From: Plasmodiophora brassicae
Lineage: Eukaryota > Endomyxa: Phytomyxea > Phytomyxea > Plasmodiophorida
Assembly (NCBI GenBank): GCA_036867785.1
Contig: CP145417.1
Location: 496,001-560,000, forward strand
Direction: 5' to 3'
Length of the DNA stretch: 64,000 nt
Every line of letters starts with the position of its first letter. Position 1 is the first letter of the stretch. The translations under genes were made by a program, and so were the position numbers. Below, in pieces: positions 11,443 to 24,600 of the stretch. Under the pieces are notes generated by a model. That model made no database searches. It saw only the letters and a program-made list of their open reading frames with translations, and was not told where the DNA came from.

Positions 11443-11562
11443 TCCATATACGATTGCATATATCATCCGCGCCAAGGCGCGTGAAAACAGCCGTTTGTCT
11501 GCTTGAGAATGAGGAATATGTTATAGGTTCGCCTGCCCACGTCTAGGGCTGGGTTCGCTGTC

Positions 11563-12852
11563 TCAACGTCCCAGGTTGTCGTGTTTTCGGATGAACGGCT
11601 CGACTTTCAGGTCGTCCTGGAAGATCACCATGTGGTCTGGCGGGAGCAGTTCAGCGTGTATATCCATGACACTCTGGTGGAATGAACAGCCGGGGCGTAC
11701 CTTCATCGGGAGCACCGGATTTCACCACGTCTCGATCTGTTATGCTCATTGTTACCTGTAACATCGCGACTCTCTTCGTTGTCACCAAGCACGCTTACAA
11801 AAGACGATGGCAGCAACTACGATGATGAACGTGTATACCACCTGGAATCCCACGTACTGTGCAAGCCACCGTCAAAATCACACTGGCTCACAACGCTCAA
11901 TGTGGCTGGGGACCAACAGAAATCAGGTAGTACTGTGTGATATCCTGGCATAAAGTGACCTGGTCAGCAGGTGCCGTCTGCACAACGGTTAGAATGCTGT
12001 ACGGCATGTCGTCTACATTGCACACCTACCGAACAATACATGTCGATTGTGTCGTATGAGGCGACTACGAACACGATCGACACGATGATCGACAGGAGCA
12101 GGTATAAGATGAACCGTCTTAGGGTGGTCCGGTCTAATTTGTTGGCTCCATAGAACCCTGTTCAGCACTGATGCGCTCAGCGGCTTGCACAAATTGGTCA
12201 AATTCGCCCACGAGACCTTCCAGCGCGAATACGACGCCCAGAACGCCCTGCGCCAGTGATATGATTCCTCTGCGCACTCAATGTCGTCGAACCGGACGTC
12301 ATCCAGCGGATATCCATACATACCTGCCCGACAGGCTGATGATCAGCGATCCAACCTACCAGGTGCATGAGCACATTCAGTTCCTGGATCGCGATCGTCG
12401 ACGGTTGTCCATACAAGGTATGTCATGCAGAACAGTTTCAGGCATCTGCGAATGTGCGATTTCAGCCGGGTAAAAGAACGATTCCTAGGTCTTCCTACAG
12501 GCTGCTTGGGAGCGGTGCCGATAGCACCGAGGACGACGTGATATTCCGGTCCCGATCCATGGCCTTGACCGGAGCGCGTGCCTGCTTGTGACGCATCATT
12601 AACGACAGCAAGCTCAGTTTCGTCATGTACCAAGAGCTAACCCAGGCGTTCAACGAACCGCTGAACCGCAGTGACAATGACGATAATGGAGTGGGGGTAG
12701 AGATCACCGACCGCCTGAGGCCAGATCCAGAGCAGGCCGCGCGCGCCCCTCTGGAACCCGACCGTCATTCCGTGCAACGTTTCCAAACTCTCCTCATGCA
12801 CGCCGCTTCCATGATGATCGTAAGACGTCACCGGGCGCGTTTCGCTACTCAT
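11563..12852 (-). CDS. Predicted multi-pass membrane protein, unrecognised
   Basis: Minus-strand gene with frequent short introns. From the ATG at 12852 the first exon holds a hydrophobic stretch (Y-P-H-S-I-I-V-I-V-T-A-V). Later exons contain G-I-I-S-L-A-Q-G-V-L-G-V-V-F-A-L, a strong segment F-I-L-Y-L-L-L-S-I-I-V-S-I-V-F-V-V, a cysteine-containing loop, and Y-V-G-F-Q-V-V-Y-T-F-I-I-V-V-A-A-I-V-F. The last exon ends F-I-R-K-H-D-N-L-G-R-stop. I could not fix all splice sites, so the residue count is unknown. It shares its upstream region with the plus-strand gene starting 54 bp away, also a membrane protein; a common promoter is likely. No family recognised. Confidence 0.45.
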
Positions 12853-12905
12853 TCTCAGTGGTGTGATGTGATCAGGTGTCCTCCAGCATCGTTGTCCTGT
12901 TAACG

Positions 12906-13530
12906 ATGCTGCACATGGGTGTCCCCAAGCTGGGAGCCATGCCGATGTCAGTTGCTGTCGCGGCCCTGATTGCACTGGCGACCATCGCGTTGGCCAGCAC
13001 GATGCTGATCTACAAGAACCGGCTAAACAACTTGGACGCGTACCTGACCGGTTTGCTTATCTTCGCGGTCATCATGGGCTCGTGTACCATTGTTATGATC
13101 CTGCAGCCGGACGCTCGTGGATTCCTGGACAAATGGGCGCAGACGCGTCCGTGCATAGATGGATCGTTCGTCTGCACGCGTGCATGCTGACGATTGCGAC
13201 AGGCTCCGATGAGAAGGCGTCCATAGCAATGGCGCTGGGGCTGGACCGAAAGGACACGGCCAGAGCGGGGGCAGCTGTTGCTTATGAGAACGTGTTGATC
13301 GCGAAAGAGCTCTCCTTGTTTATTTGTCTCGTGTTCCTGACGCAGGTTCGGGATGCCGTTGCGCGAGGCGCGTCTCAGATGTGGTCTGAAGTTCGCTCTT
13401 TACATAGGCTTTGGGTGTGTATGCTGTCGTGAACCTCCTCAATCTCACCGAGGAACCGACGTTGAACAGGAGGCCCTCACAGGCTCTGGCAACTATGATG
13501 CGATCTCTGCGAGACGCCGGCCTTCTGTGA
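12906..13530 (+). CDS. Small three-TM membrane protein, unrecognised
   Basis: Three exons fit in frame. Exon 1 from the ATG at 12906 gives two hydrophobic helices (V-A-V-A-A-L-I-A-L-A-T-I-A-L-A-S and T-G-L-L-I-F-A-V-I-M-G-S). An intron of about 56 bp leads to D-E-K-A-S-I-A-M-A-L-G-L. A second of about 62 bp joins L-F-I-C-L-V-F-L-T-Q to A-L-G-V-Y-A-V-V-N-L-L, which together make the third helix. The tail is hydrophilic and ends S-L-R-D-A-G-L-L. About 170 residues. It may have more residues upstream if the first ATG is not the start. Function unknown. Confidence 0.5.
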
Positions 13531-13786
13531 CCCCAATCAGACCTGAAGTGTCACCAATATACAGGACAGGAGATGCCTTCGAAGTGCTTGGCACTCGGGG
13601 GACGTTGTATTCGCTGTCTTTAGCATCCAGCCGGTTCGAGTTGAACATAACGAATAACGTTTACCTGAAGGGATTAATCTGGTGATTAGCCGGGCAGCCT
13701 TCCGACCTCTTCGCTCAAACTGATGGTCTGTGTTGCCAAAGTCGTAATTACTATTGTAAGTAGCCGCCTGTTAAACGTCGACCGCG

Positions 13787-14638
13787 ATGGTACACCCGTG
13801 GTACCTGCTGTTCAAAGCGAACCCGATGGTCTGCTCGCAGCAGACGCTCGTATACTTCCGGGTCATTGCTGCCGTCTTCTTGACGGGCAACGTGGCCTGG
13901 GCGGTCTCAGGGCTCTTTCCTGCGTGGGGCGATCAGGCGATCTCGATCGGCCATCCGCGGTACGTCTACCTGACGAATCTGTCATCCATCCTCGACATGT
14001 TATTCTTCCTGTGTGCCGCCCCCGTTACGTTCCTGCAGTGGCGTCATCCCAAGAAGAGCCCCGCCCCAACCGGCGTCCAGCGTGTCATCCACATGCTATA
14101 TGAATTGTTGGTTATCGCGAAACCCCGAATGGGCTGTCTCTGACCGGTTCCGAATTTTAGGGCGTTGACCGTATCCACGCTGGTCATGCTCATGTTCTGG
14201 ACGGCTGTGTTCCCCAAGTCGTCGAAGTTCCTCAAGAAGCATGGCCTGGAGATGACACCAGGCATGTGGTACAAGAACATTGCCGACCACTTGATATTCA
14301 CGGTCCTGATGGGGCTCGATTTCGCGTTCTCGGGAGCGACCATGTATCCACCCCATTTCTTGTTCATCGTCATCAGCGTGCTGGTCTACGCGTGCGTCAA
14401 CTGCATATCCCGATTCCTGCACGGCACCGCCGTCTACCCCGACATCAACTTCGAGAACGCGTACACGTACGTCCTGCTCGGCGCGTCACTCGCCCTTCTC
14501 CTCTTCCTGTACTATATCTTCTACACCGTCGGCCTCAGCAAGCCGACCCCGAAGTCGATTGCTGACAACGAGGCCCAGCAGCGCGACCCAGAGCCAGCCG
14601 ACATCGAACAACGCACGCCAGGCGCCGAGCAGGCTTGA
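13787..14638 (+). CDS. AIG1/FAR-17a or rolling-stone-like multi-pass membrane protein
   Basis: Two exons over a 54-bp intron (14107-14160). About six membrane segments. The pattern follows the AIG1/ADTRP/rolling-stone group: Y-L-T-N-L-S-S-I-L-D-M-L-F-F near residue 65, L-T-V-S-T-L-V-M-L-M-F-W-T-A, I-A-D-H-L-I-F-T-V-L-M-G-L-D, then F-L-H-G-T-A-V-Y-P-D-I-N-F-E, which mirrors the conserved G-x-W-V-Y-P. In AIG1 a threonine in the first block and a histidine in the third act as hydrolase nucleophile and base on fatty-acid esters of hydroxy fatty acids. A Thr and a His lie in the matching blocks here, but the histidine alignment is uncertain. The polar C-terminal tail (Q-Q-R-D-P-E-P-A-D) is cytosolic by inference. 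Confidence 0.6.
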
Positions 14639-14885
14639 CCGCACATTTGGTATATGTATCTACTACCTATACACAATCCTTGTGGGTGCGTCATCGACAT
14701 CGAATCGTTCATGAGCGTCCGGGTCGGGTCGGGACGGGAAACAGCGTCGTGATGTATTTTTGCGCCAGCTTGGACTGCATTCTGTGCGTTCATGAATTCA
14801 GGGGGCCGTGGTGTTGGCGTGTTGCACGCTGCAGTGCAGTGCAGCTCCAACTCAGGTCATTTGCATTTTGCTGTCGGGGTTTGGG

Positions 14886-16188
14886 ATGGTCTCACTGATG
14901 TCGCGGTTCGGCCCGCTGGAGGAGCTGCTGTCCGCGCCGATCCAGGATGCCATGTCGGGTCGGAAGGCGATCGTTCTGTCGGCGGCTACGTCGGTCAGGC
15001 AGGCCGTGGCGACGCTGGCGGAGAACAGGATCCTGTCGGCGCCTGTAGTTGAATCGGAGGGGGCCGTCCGCGGATTCGTGGACTACATGGACATCGTGGC
15101 GTACATGAGTGCCACTGGGGATATTGAGAAGCGCTTTACTGATCGCGTTGATGCAGTTGCAGGTGAATGGGTTGTATGGTCTCCGTACATGTAGAACCTA
15201 TCTGACTCCCCATTGCTCAGGACAGTCGAAGCTCAACCCGTACGTGTGTGGTTAGGTGGTTCCCGTTGTGTGGAGTGATAATTGTCTGTGAACTTGTAGG
15301 TATTTGCACCTACTGGGTACCACTCCGATCAAGACCGTTGTGGAGATCTTCTCTTCAGGAATCCACCGCTGCGCCGTTTTTGACCGGGAAGCCCAAGTGT
15401 CAGGAATGGTCTCACAATCTGATATCGTGCGTTATATTGCCAAACACATCCATGAACCGCACTTGCAAGCATATGCGAACGCTACGGTAGCTCATGCTGG
15501 ATGGGGAAATCGCCCGGTAAGTGGTCACGCCTGTTTCGCCGCCACAACTGCCAACAGGATTGCGGTTAATCAGGTCACATCAGTTCGCGAAGGCGAATCC
15601 GTTAAGAATGTGATCATGTTAATGCATGAGCGCGGCGTTTCCGCTGTTGCAATTGTTTCGCGCACAGGGACGCTTGTGGGGAACTTTTGTCTGTCTGACA
15701 TGCGAGGGATACACGAGCATAATTTCGAGCGAAAGCTTAATACCTGTGTTGTCGACTACCTTCAAGGTATAACGCGCGTCGATGTTCCAATGACACCTTT
15801 GCTAATGCAACGTCGTACAGCTGAAAGCCCAGACTCTTTGCGTGCAGCATGCACGACTTTGAAGAGCACAGTCGGCGATGTTATTCGCGCACTTGCAACT
15901 GAGCGCCTGCATCGTTTGTGGTAGGTTCTGGATAGCTGTCCCTGACGACCCAGGCCTAAAGCAGTATTTGAAAGGATCGTTGAACAAGACCACCCAATTG
16001 GAGTCGTCACTTTGACCGACGTCATGACTTCTTTAGTCCGATTCGGCCCTGGGTTTAGTCATGTTGGTCGCGATTTGCCGATTCCCGGCTCACTAACGGT
16101 CTGTCCGCATCGTACGTATGCGCGTTCGCTTGCTGATTGCGGCAGGTTGACATTCTTGGCTGCCATGGAATCCATGGGTCGTGGCTAA
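14886..16188 (+). CDS. Multi-CBS-domain protein, AMPK-gamma/SNF4-like
   Basis: Four CBS-type repeats can be read. I: I-Q-D-A-M-S-G-R-K-A-I-V-L, R-I-L-S-A-P-V-V, G-F-V-D-Y-M-D-I. II (from 15300): P-I-K-T-V-V-E-I-F, H-R-C-A-V-F, G-M-V-S-Q-S-D-I. III: V-K-N-V-I-M-L-M, G-V-S-A-V-A-I-V, V-G-N-F-C-L-S-D-M. IV: V-G-D-V-I-R-A-L, then P-I-G-V-V-T-L-T-D-V-M. Paired CBS repeats bind adenine nucleotides; the S-x-S-D/T-L-T-D endings are typical of gamma subunits of AMP-activated kinase. Introns at 15517-15573 (57 bp) and about 15767-15820 (54 bp) are multiples of three, so retention would not break the frame. The 3' end used is a stop at 16186; the final exon could instead splice onward. Lacks an N-terminal extension. 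No kinase partner lies nearby. Confidence 0.7.
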
Positions 16189-16742
16189 CGAAACCATATG
16201 TCGTTGCACTGATTCCCGGTCAACTTCGCGCTCAATTTGTGACACCTGTTGCTGAGGAGAGCCATGAGCCGCGCTGGCCATCTCATCCTTTCAAAATACC
16301 GATTGACAAGAGCAATGCTCGAGACAGCCTTGTCTTTCTTGTCAAATCCCAAAGGTTCATCGGCGCCGATGACGACCTGGGATACCTGGCAGGTCGGCGA
16401 ACGCTACCAGCTAGGACGCATCCTAATTTTGAGTACAGTTTCGTTCGACTGGGTGCTGTCGGGATTCGGTGCTGGCCCTGGCTGCACTAAGATTGATGAT
16501 TGGTTCGCTCTTAAACCTCGGTCCGCCGGCGAGGCCGATTGTGGCCAGCTGCGACTTTCAATGGTGTATGAACCCACAGCCTAGGGTTGGTCGGCGTAAA
16601 CAACATTGCTTGAGGTCTCTAACTATTAAAGGTATGAGAACGATAGACGATGACGCGGTTGCGGATATTCGACGATTGGCATGTACGCGAAGGGCTCAGA
16701 ATTCTAAACAGGCGTAGTTCCTCGCAGAATACCATTTCGCTG
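16189..16742. other. Intergenic, no supported gene
   Basis: Short open frames on both strands lack domain signal. Lies between the 3' ends of the CBS gene (+) and the first LamG-lectin gene (-). Confidence 0.4.
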
Positions 16743-18422
16743 TTAGAACTCGACGGTACTCTCGCCTGACGACATGGTCATCGTGTGTGCGCCTTGACCA
16801 AACTTGTCGCGCGCTTCCTCGCGTCTCGGACGTCGCATTGACGCCGTTGACGGCCGCTGCGGTTGAGACGGTGCTGGGACCGCGTAACTGCTGGGTCCAG
16901 ACATCTGATCGAAATTCAAACTTCACATTCATGATCTGCGTCTGGTAGCAGGTAGGCATGGACGTACGCTCATGTCAAGCGACGCAGGTGAATAATATTG
17001 CAGAGATGGAGAGGGTACGTGCACAGCTATTGGCACTTGATAAGGGTTCGTGTACAGAGGCTGTGCAGTGGACACCGCTGGGTCGTGTCTCCAGCGCTTC
17101 AAGCAGCACGCTATGATTATCGCAAGGATCAGTCCTGCAGCACATCCTCCGAGCGCCACCATGGTGATCGACAACGGCAGCGACCAGCTCTCAGATCCGG
17201 ACGACACGCCTGCTCCCGTGCGGGCTGGGGCTGACGTGGGTCTCACATTGACCATCGTTCTTGCAGTGTTCGAAGCAGTCGCCAGTCTGGAAACGCTGGT
17301 ACTGATTGCGAAGTTGCCTGTCGACAGTGTGGATTTCCGGGACGATGTTTTACGTCGCCCAGCTTGATGTGATGCGGTAGATCTCCACAACGGATTTGTC
17401 TCCACGAGGCGCATGCTGGTCGTCGCAGTTCTCTTCCCACGACGAATTGTAACTGACGACATTTTCGCACTGGAGTATGCTGATCCTTTGCACTGGACAA
17501 CGACGGCGAGCCATTTGCGAACGCCAGGTGCCGGGTCCGGTGCGAACGTCGTGTCGTCGGCCGTTACGCTGCATGACGTTCTGTTTAAGCATAGCTGCCC
17601 AACGATGGCCAGGCTGGTATTTGCGTGCACGGGTCCAATCATGAACAGAGGGAAATCGCCCTGCGGTGTCCCGTACGATGCGAACAGGATGCGCGCGATC
17701 CTGGACCCGCCCACAGGGCACGATACGCTCAACGTGCCGTTCGTAGCGGGCGTCGATTCCGGAACAGTTGGCGAATTCGGCAACCATTCATAGGCGAACC
17801 CTCCGGCCAAGTTCGAGTCGGCCTGGTACGACGGCTGTCCGCTCCTGAACGACATGGACAGGGGCGCTGTCGCAGATTTGATCTGGTTCAGCTCTGCCGC
17901 GCCTAGCGCCCTGTCGTACAGCGTAACGTTATGCAGGACGGCCAGAGCGGTCTGGATTCGGAAGTCGGTGCTGAACACGGCAGACTGGTTTAGCGGAAGC
18001 GACTGCCCGTTCGTATTGCCAGGCAGTAGCATCAAGTTGGTGGTGGAGTTCGTGGCGTAGTACAGATTGAGCTGATGAGCGGGTTTCGACACCGTGTTGT
18101 CGATGACAATGGCGAGGAACATCCAGTGGCCGAATCCAGCGGCCTGGACCGAGGCGGGCGTGATGGCGCCGTAGTTCGAGCCCGCCCAGCCCGTGCTGAC
18201 GTGCAGCCGGTTAGGCAGGGCGAGGTACACGGCCGGCAGTCGCGAATCGTCGCTGGGCGTCGTCACTGTACGCACGGTGAACAGGCTCAGGTAGGGCCAC
18301 CCGCCCTGGTTCAGGAGTTGGTTCCACGGGTCCAGGTAGACCCACATTGTGAACGTGAACGTCAGCGAGGCCGGTGACTCGGCGTATGGCGGTGGACTCG
18401 GCGCGATGAACGCGCGCCAGAT

Positions 18423-18537
18423 AGGAAATTTTTTGTTGTTCCGCGGGACGACACCAGGTTCTCGTTCCGCGGGACGAATCCCGCTTGTCGTCCCGCGAAA
18501 TTAATCCTACTATTAATCAATGAGCGCGGAGTTGCCT
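18423..18537 (+). repeat. Left terminal inverted repeat of the MULE
   Basis: Pairs with 28832-28946. The outer ~20 bp are diverged, the rest nearly identical, including two copies of the motif TTCCGCGGGACGA and the run ATTAATCCTACTATTAATCA. The CCGCGGGACGA-type motif repeats inside the TIR and could be the transposase binding site. Confidence 0.85.
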
Positions 18538-18638
18538 GTACTCCTGAACGTGCAGTCCGCCACGGCCCACCCAGCTGCGGACCGCGCCGTCCGCAAACAG
18601 TGTGCGTCGTTGAGCGACCTGGTGTCAGGGTGACAGCA

Positions 18639-21600
18639 ATGGCTAATGACGATGAGATCGTCCACTGGTTTCTGGCGAACCGCATCTCGGCTGAACAGCT
18701 AGCGAGTTACCTCAGCGTTCAAGGCTCGGACGTTGATGTTCCGGAGATCGATACTTGCGAAACAGGCGATCCAAAGGACATCGACGTACAACAAGACAGC
18801 GTGCACCCGCCAACAGTCGAAGATCCCATTTTCCATTCCGATGATGGTGAAATGGGGGACGACCCGGATTATTCCGATGGCGACGCCACCTGGGTTCCGG
18901 CACCAGCCATGGCCTTCGACAGTCATGTCGAGTTGAAACTTTTTCTGGAAACCTACGCCAGGAAAACTGCCTGTCATGTCAGTAACTCTTCCATTCCGTT
19001 GTTCGGCGTCGAATGAAATTTGCCCTTCGTCTCAGATCAACGTCCAGTTCAAAGCTTTTGCAACAAAGGAACGCTCCGTCAAATTGTTTGGCCACGACGG
19101 TGCGTGGGCGCGAGGTCGGTCCCTCGTTGTAGTCGATAACCGTATTGATAACCCTAACTATAACCCTCAGGCCACGCATACTGCAATTTTAAGGAGCCAG
19201 GCAAGAAAAAAGATCGAACCATTCGAACAACTTGCACGCTCAGAATTCCTTTCACGTACGACGTAAAGCAACGCAAGTACGTCGTGAAGGACGCCAACTT
19301 TTGTCTCGACCACAACCACCCAGTGGAACTTCCGTCGAGTAATGGCGTTCGTGTCACCCATCAACGTGACCTGACCAAGGAACAAGCGTCCGCAATTCTT
19401 GCGCTGGGCAAATATTCCCTTCCGTTCCCAATGGTATATCGTTTTACGTTTGATCTGCGCAACTGGTTTTAATGACTGGAGTTTAGGTTGTTAAGATGCT
19501 TGCTGATCAGTTTCCTGATGTCACATTTGGAAGACCTTTATTGCATCGAATGCTGAGAACGGGAAAGCTGCGGGCTTTCGGAGGCGACCCAAATGCTATG
19601 AATCTTCTGGCAAAATTGGGAGAACACTATCGAGAGGAAGGAGGGGTGTTTGAATTCGATATTGACATCGATTGTCGCCTACAGAAAATTTGGTTGGCTC
19701 GTCCTCAAGGACTGCAGTTCGCGGCAATGTATAATGATGTCGTACAACTCGATGGTGGTGCCAAGATGAATGCTTACGGTTTCACGTTTCTTCCTGCAAC
19801 AGTCATTGACTGTTTGGGTATGTTTTCTGTACCCTGGTTTTCACCTCACCGAATAATATGTCGATAGGGAAGTCTTATATTGTTGGGGCTATGGCTGGGC
19901 CGTCGGCTGAGAACAAAGATGATGTTGTCAAGACTCTTAAGGTGTTCGGGTTGTGCCGCCCCGGTAGTGTTCTCATAGCAGACGAAGCTCTAGCATTTGG
20001 CGCCGCTGCAACACACTGTGGTATGCTGTACCACCAGTGCACCAAGCACTACCAAGCGAAAATCGTCACAGCCAGCGCTGGTACGATTGTGACTGGGGTC
20101 GTTTTCGATAATCTCATCATTGAAATTAATAGGACTTGGCCATAACGCCAAGACATTCGTTGCGAACGCAAACGCGCTTGTATACCATATCTTTGAGTCG
20201 GAACATGCATTTCTGGCGAAATGCTTGGAATATCGCTCATCGTTTGACGTGTACCCCAGAGCGGTCGCAGTCATTGATGACATCATTGGGAAACGGCGGC
20301 GTCTCTGCCGCACATTTACATGTACCGTGTTCACAGGTGCGCATTCGTCAAACCAACGTGCTGAAGGAACGATTAGCCGGAGCAGACGCGGTGTCAGCGC
20401 CTACCTGGAACGCGCCAATCTATTCGAGATGTTCAAGCATTTAGAGCAAATCCAGACCCAGCAAGAGGACGAGGCGTCCAGAGTGCTGTCCAACCTCATA
20501 CGCAACAACCGGGACGTAAGCGACTACGTCGAATCGATATTACGAAGCAACCAACTGGATTCGCGACTTCTGAGTGCCGTCGGTGAGCTGGATTCAGGTG
20601 GGCCTGTGACACTGCTGTTCTGGTGATATCTCACGCTTTTCTCAGGGGAGTATACGGTCGGGACCCAGGAACATCCTGAAAAACACGTTGTCACGTTGGA
20701 TGATTCGGTGTTCGGGGGTATTCCGTCGTGTACATGTACTGATTTCAGGTGCAATCTGGTGTTTCTACGTGGGGTTGCTTTTCTAATTTACCAGCGCTAG
20801 GTCCACCCTAATTCCGTGTAGCGGGATATGCGCTGTCTTCAGCCGCCTTGAGGACGACGTCTTCAGTGTATGCAACATCCATCGTCGGTGGTGGCTTCGG
20901 TTGCACCCGTTGTATGACAGCATCAGGAGAAATCTTCGGATCCCGGACGCACATCCAGTTGCTCGTGGTGCAACAGGACCGTTGTGCGCCGGTACCCGTA
21001 CTGGTATCCCCTCAGACGACAAGTCAGGCGAGCCATCCGTTTCATTTCACGATGATGACATCTACCACAAAATCGTATATCCTTCAAGGCCGAACATCCG
21101 GTATCGGATCCTGTCGGAAGCGTTTGCGCGTTTGGCTCTTGACGCTAAGTTGAACGAGCATTTGTACCGGCGTGCCATGTCGACGTTCACTTCGCTCCAA
21201 ACGGAATTTCAAATGTACCTTTCTGGTGCCCATCGTGGCCCTGAACCTAAGGTTGAGCGCTCTGTCGTCCTGCCACCGCTACGACGCGCAGCGAATCGCG
21301 GCAGGCGTCCCGATTCTGTGTCGCGCCTTTCCCGTCTTGATCGGCAACAACCTCCGAATGCAAGGCAACCAGCCAGGTGCCGTTTGTGTATGCAACATGG
21401 CGTTACCTCAACGGATCACCGCAGTGGCAAACGATGTCCATTCTTCAGCTCGAGCAATCAACCCAGCGTTTCTCGAGATTGTCGTCGAGGTATTTCGCGG
21501 CCTGTCTAATGTGGCGTTGTCCTCATTGAAATTGTTTCTGTTACAGAAGGTCCAGCTCGCGATCCCGATGGCATAGTGCCCGACGAGTGCGATTCCTTGG

Positions 21601-24600
21601 GGAACGACGAATACTTCGAACATGATCTGCTTGCTGAGGAGCCGTTTGACGACGATGATGACGTCTTCGAAGTGTTGGGCGAGGCACACCAAGTCGCCGA
21701 AGTTGGGTATCCCGAAGGTGTAGATGGAAACGCCGAACTTAACGAAGGCGATCTCTGTCGCGGTGCTTCTGCTCGTGAGTGCGGTTTACGTACACTCCTG
21801 ACTTGCGGCTCACTTCGTTGTCAGGTTTGTCGAACGCTTCAGAGCAAGTTCCGACTCCCATCGATCAATCGTTCGCAGGTGATAACGCATACGTCGTACA
21901 TACTAATGCTTCCAAAGTCCAACTGAATCCTGGTGGCTGGTGCAGATAGCGGAACCATTGCGACCTCGTCTTCATCGGTGAATCGGGTGTGGGCAACGAT
22001 TCAGGATCCGAAGTCATCGTTTGACCAAAGCCTGGACGCTATCCGATCGTTGTCTTACGTCGACCTGAGCAACCGTCTTCAACCGAAAGGGGTGGTGGCG
22101 AACGTGAACGCGCTGGACGATGCTCCGTTCTTGATGCCACGAGTGATTGTTGAGAAGTGTCTTTCAACTGAATATTCGTTTCCATGCGTTAAAATCACTG
22201 GCATAGGTGTTGTCACCAGGCAAGGCGATTGTATCCATGCAGTGCGTGTGTCTGACTGTAATGCTTCTAGGAAGCTGGTACAAACCATGCAAAGCGTTTT
22301 AGGGTACAAGGAAGATATTGTGGACCGCATGGACAAGGTATACAAGTGGTTGGGGGATGAGAAACAGTTCGTCATTGCGAATTATATGTTCGAGCCCCAA
22401 AACGTCGCTGAGATGCGGGAGGCCGTTACAGCAGACCTCTTCAACAAACCGTTCGGCGCAGATATTCGCCCGCATGTAAAGTCCAGGCACTTGTTCGCGC
22501 ATCTGGCTTGCGATGAGTGGTTATCGGATGAAGTCATGAATGGCGCCGTCGATCAATTCCTGGGGGAACAACTGGAAGCAAGAGCAGATACGCCAGGGTT
22601 TGTGCAACAGTTCGAATCTATCTGTTCGCTCTACCTATCTGTCCAAGCCGAAAGCGTTTCCGAACGTTTTGAGCAGGGCCGCCTCTACGAGAGCAGCATC
22701 CTTTTCCCTGTCAATGTCAGTAACCAATCTTGTACATGCCAACAGTCGGCACTGATATTTGTCTGTGGCAGATTGACAATGCTCACTGGTGTGGTATCGT
22801 CGCTGACCGTCCGAAACAGACTGTGTACCTCTACGACCCCATGATGCGGGACTCGTATCGTGCACAGCTGCTCCAGTTGTGGACCAAATTCGTCGTTCCA
22901 CGAATTCCTGATGGAAACGAGTTCACGATTGTGTTGGTGAAACCGTTCCCAAAGACGTACCCAACTGTTCATCCAGAGTACCAGTACTCAGATGATGCTG
23001 CTCAGATGCTGCTGCCACCCGGTCACATGATCATGACCGTACTCGACCCCGCAGCGGCCCTTGCTGTGACGATCCTGTCCAAATACATCAGTTCGTTATA
23101 TCACCAGGCGCCGACTCTTGCGACCGACCGCCCCCGTAGTGGGCAGCGGCGGCGTTAGCACAGAAGCTTCTTGCGCAAAGAGCCCCAAGCAAACGAACTC
23201 ACTTAATGGCAGGAGGTGGCCGCAGAGCGCCCGTTCGTCTACAGATGGAGGACGACGCCAGGACCAACTCCGACGCCGAGGCCAAGGAGCATGAATCGTC
23301 GACAGATGACGAAATCGATCGAGGGCTTCAGTCAACAAACCTGCACGGTAAGAGCCCGATCTTTATGCCTTTGAAACCGCCCATCCTACGTACCCTGAGC
23401 CTTACGGCCAAGGACGGAATTAACGATTTCCTCAAGAAATATAGGAAACACGTCGAGATCGTTAACGAGCGCCGACTGATCTACAAGGAGGATATTCATC
23501 CGCCAACGGTGAAGTCATGCATTACCGAGGACGTCCTCAGAGGGATGTCGAAATATCGCCTACGTCAACCCGCCAGCACGATCACGGATGGCGACATCAT
23601 GAGCTACTTGAGGTCAGTCCAACGCAGGGAGGCTGATGTCGAGAGTTCGACAGACATCAAGGCGCTTCTCACGAAGACAGTGGTCATGAACCTGTCAATC
23701 AAGAGTATTGAGGAACGTGTCACGTCTTTCTTCGCCAAGTTCGATGAGCTAATCGACGACTATGGGCTACAAGACACATACGCCAAAGGAACGAAAGGAA
23801 CCAAGCGCAAGATCAAGGTATTACGCGGAGGTATCCGTCCCACTGACCTTGCGGTTCTAGTCGAACGCGCGATCGAGTTCGGAGGGTGCAGGGACGCTGA
23901 GAAGGACGAGCTCAAATTCTTCGACCTCGTCGACCGTCTTGCCAAAGAGCAGGACAAACACTTCCGGCTGCAAGCTGAGAAGAAGAAGTCTCCAGCGCAG
24001 ACCATGTCCCCACCTGCAGGTAAGAAAGGTAAGGACGTTGTTGCTCCGAATAGGAATGGCGGCAAGCATCCGACAAATCCGATCGGACTGAAGACAGCTC
24101 AATCGTCCACATCGCAAACGAAAGACGAATCGAGGGACATCCCCGAGCACATCCGAAAACGTTTCGAAGGTAAGGATCCTCCAAAGGCAGGTTGCCTAAT
24201 CTGCAAGGAGCAGCACTGGGTCCAAGTGTGCCCGAAGGCAACTCAAGGAGAACGCAAAGCTGCCATTGAAAAGTTCCAGAAAGAGCGCAAAGAGAAGGAG
24301 GAGAGTAAGGGCAACGCAGACACGGCAAAGCGCATGGGCCCGCCGTCGCCGTCAACACCGTCCCCTATGAGACTTCGCTTCCAGAACTCGCTCGACCTTC
24401 CATTCGAAGCCGATAGTGGTGCGACGAAGACCGTCATTTCGCAATCGCAACTGCTACGGATTCAAGCCATCCAGCATGTCCCAGTCAAAGTGTTCGACCA
24501 TCCAACGGAGGCGAAACTTGCAACGATCGGGGCTACGACAACAATTGTCGCCACAGCGATCGTGGACATCACCATTGTCCCACCTTCGCATGGCAAACCT

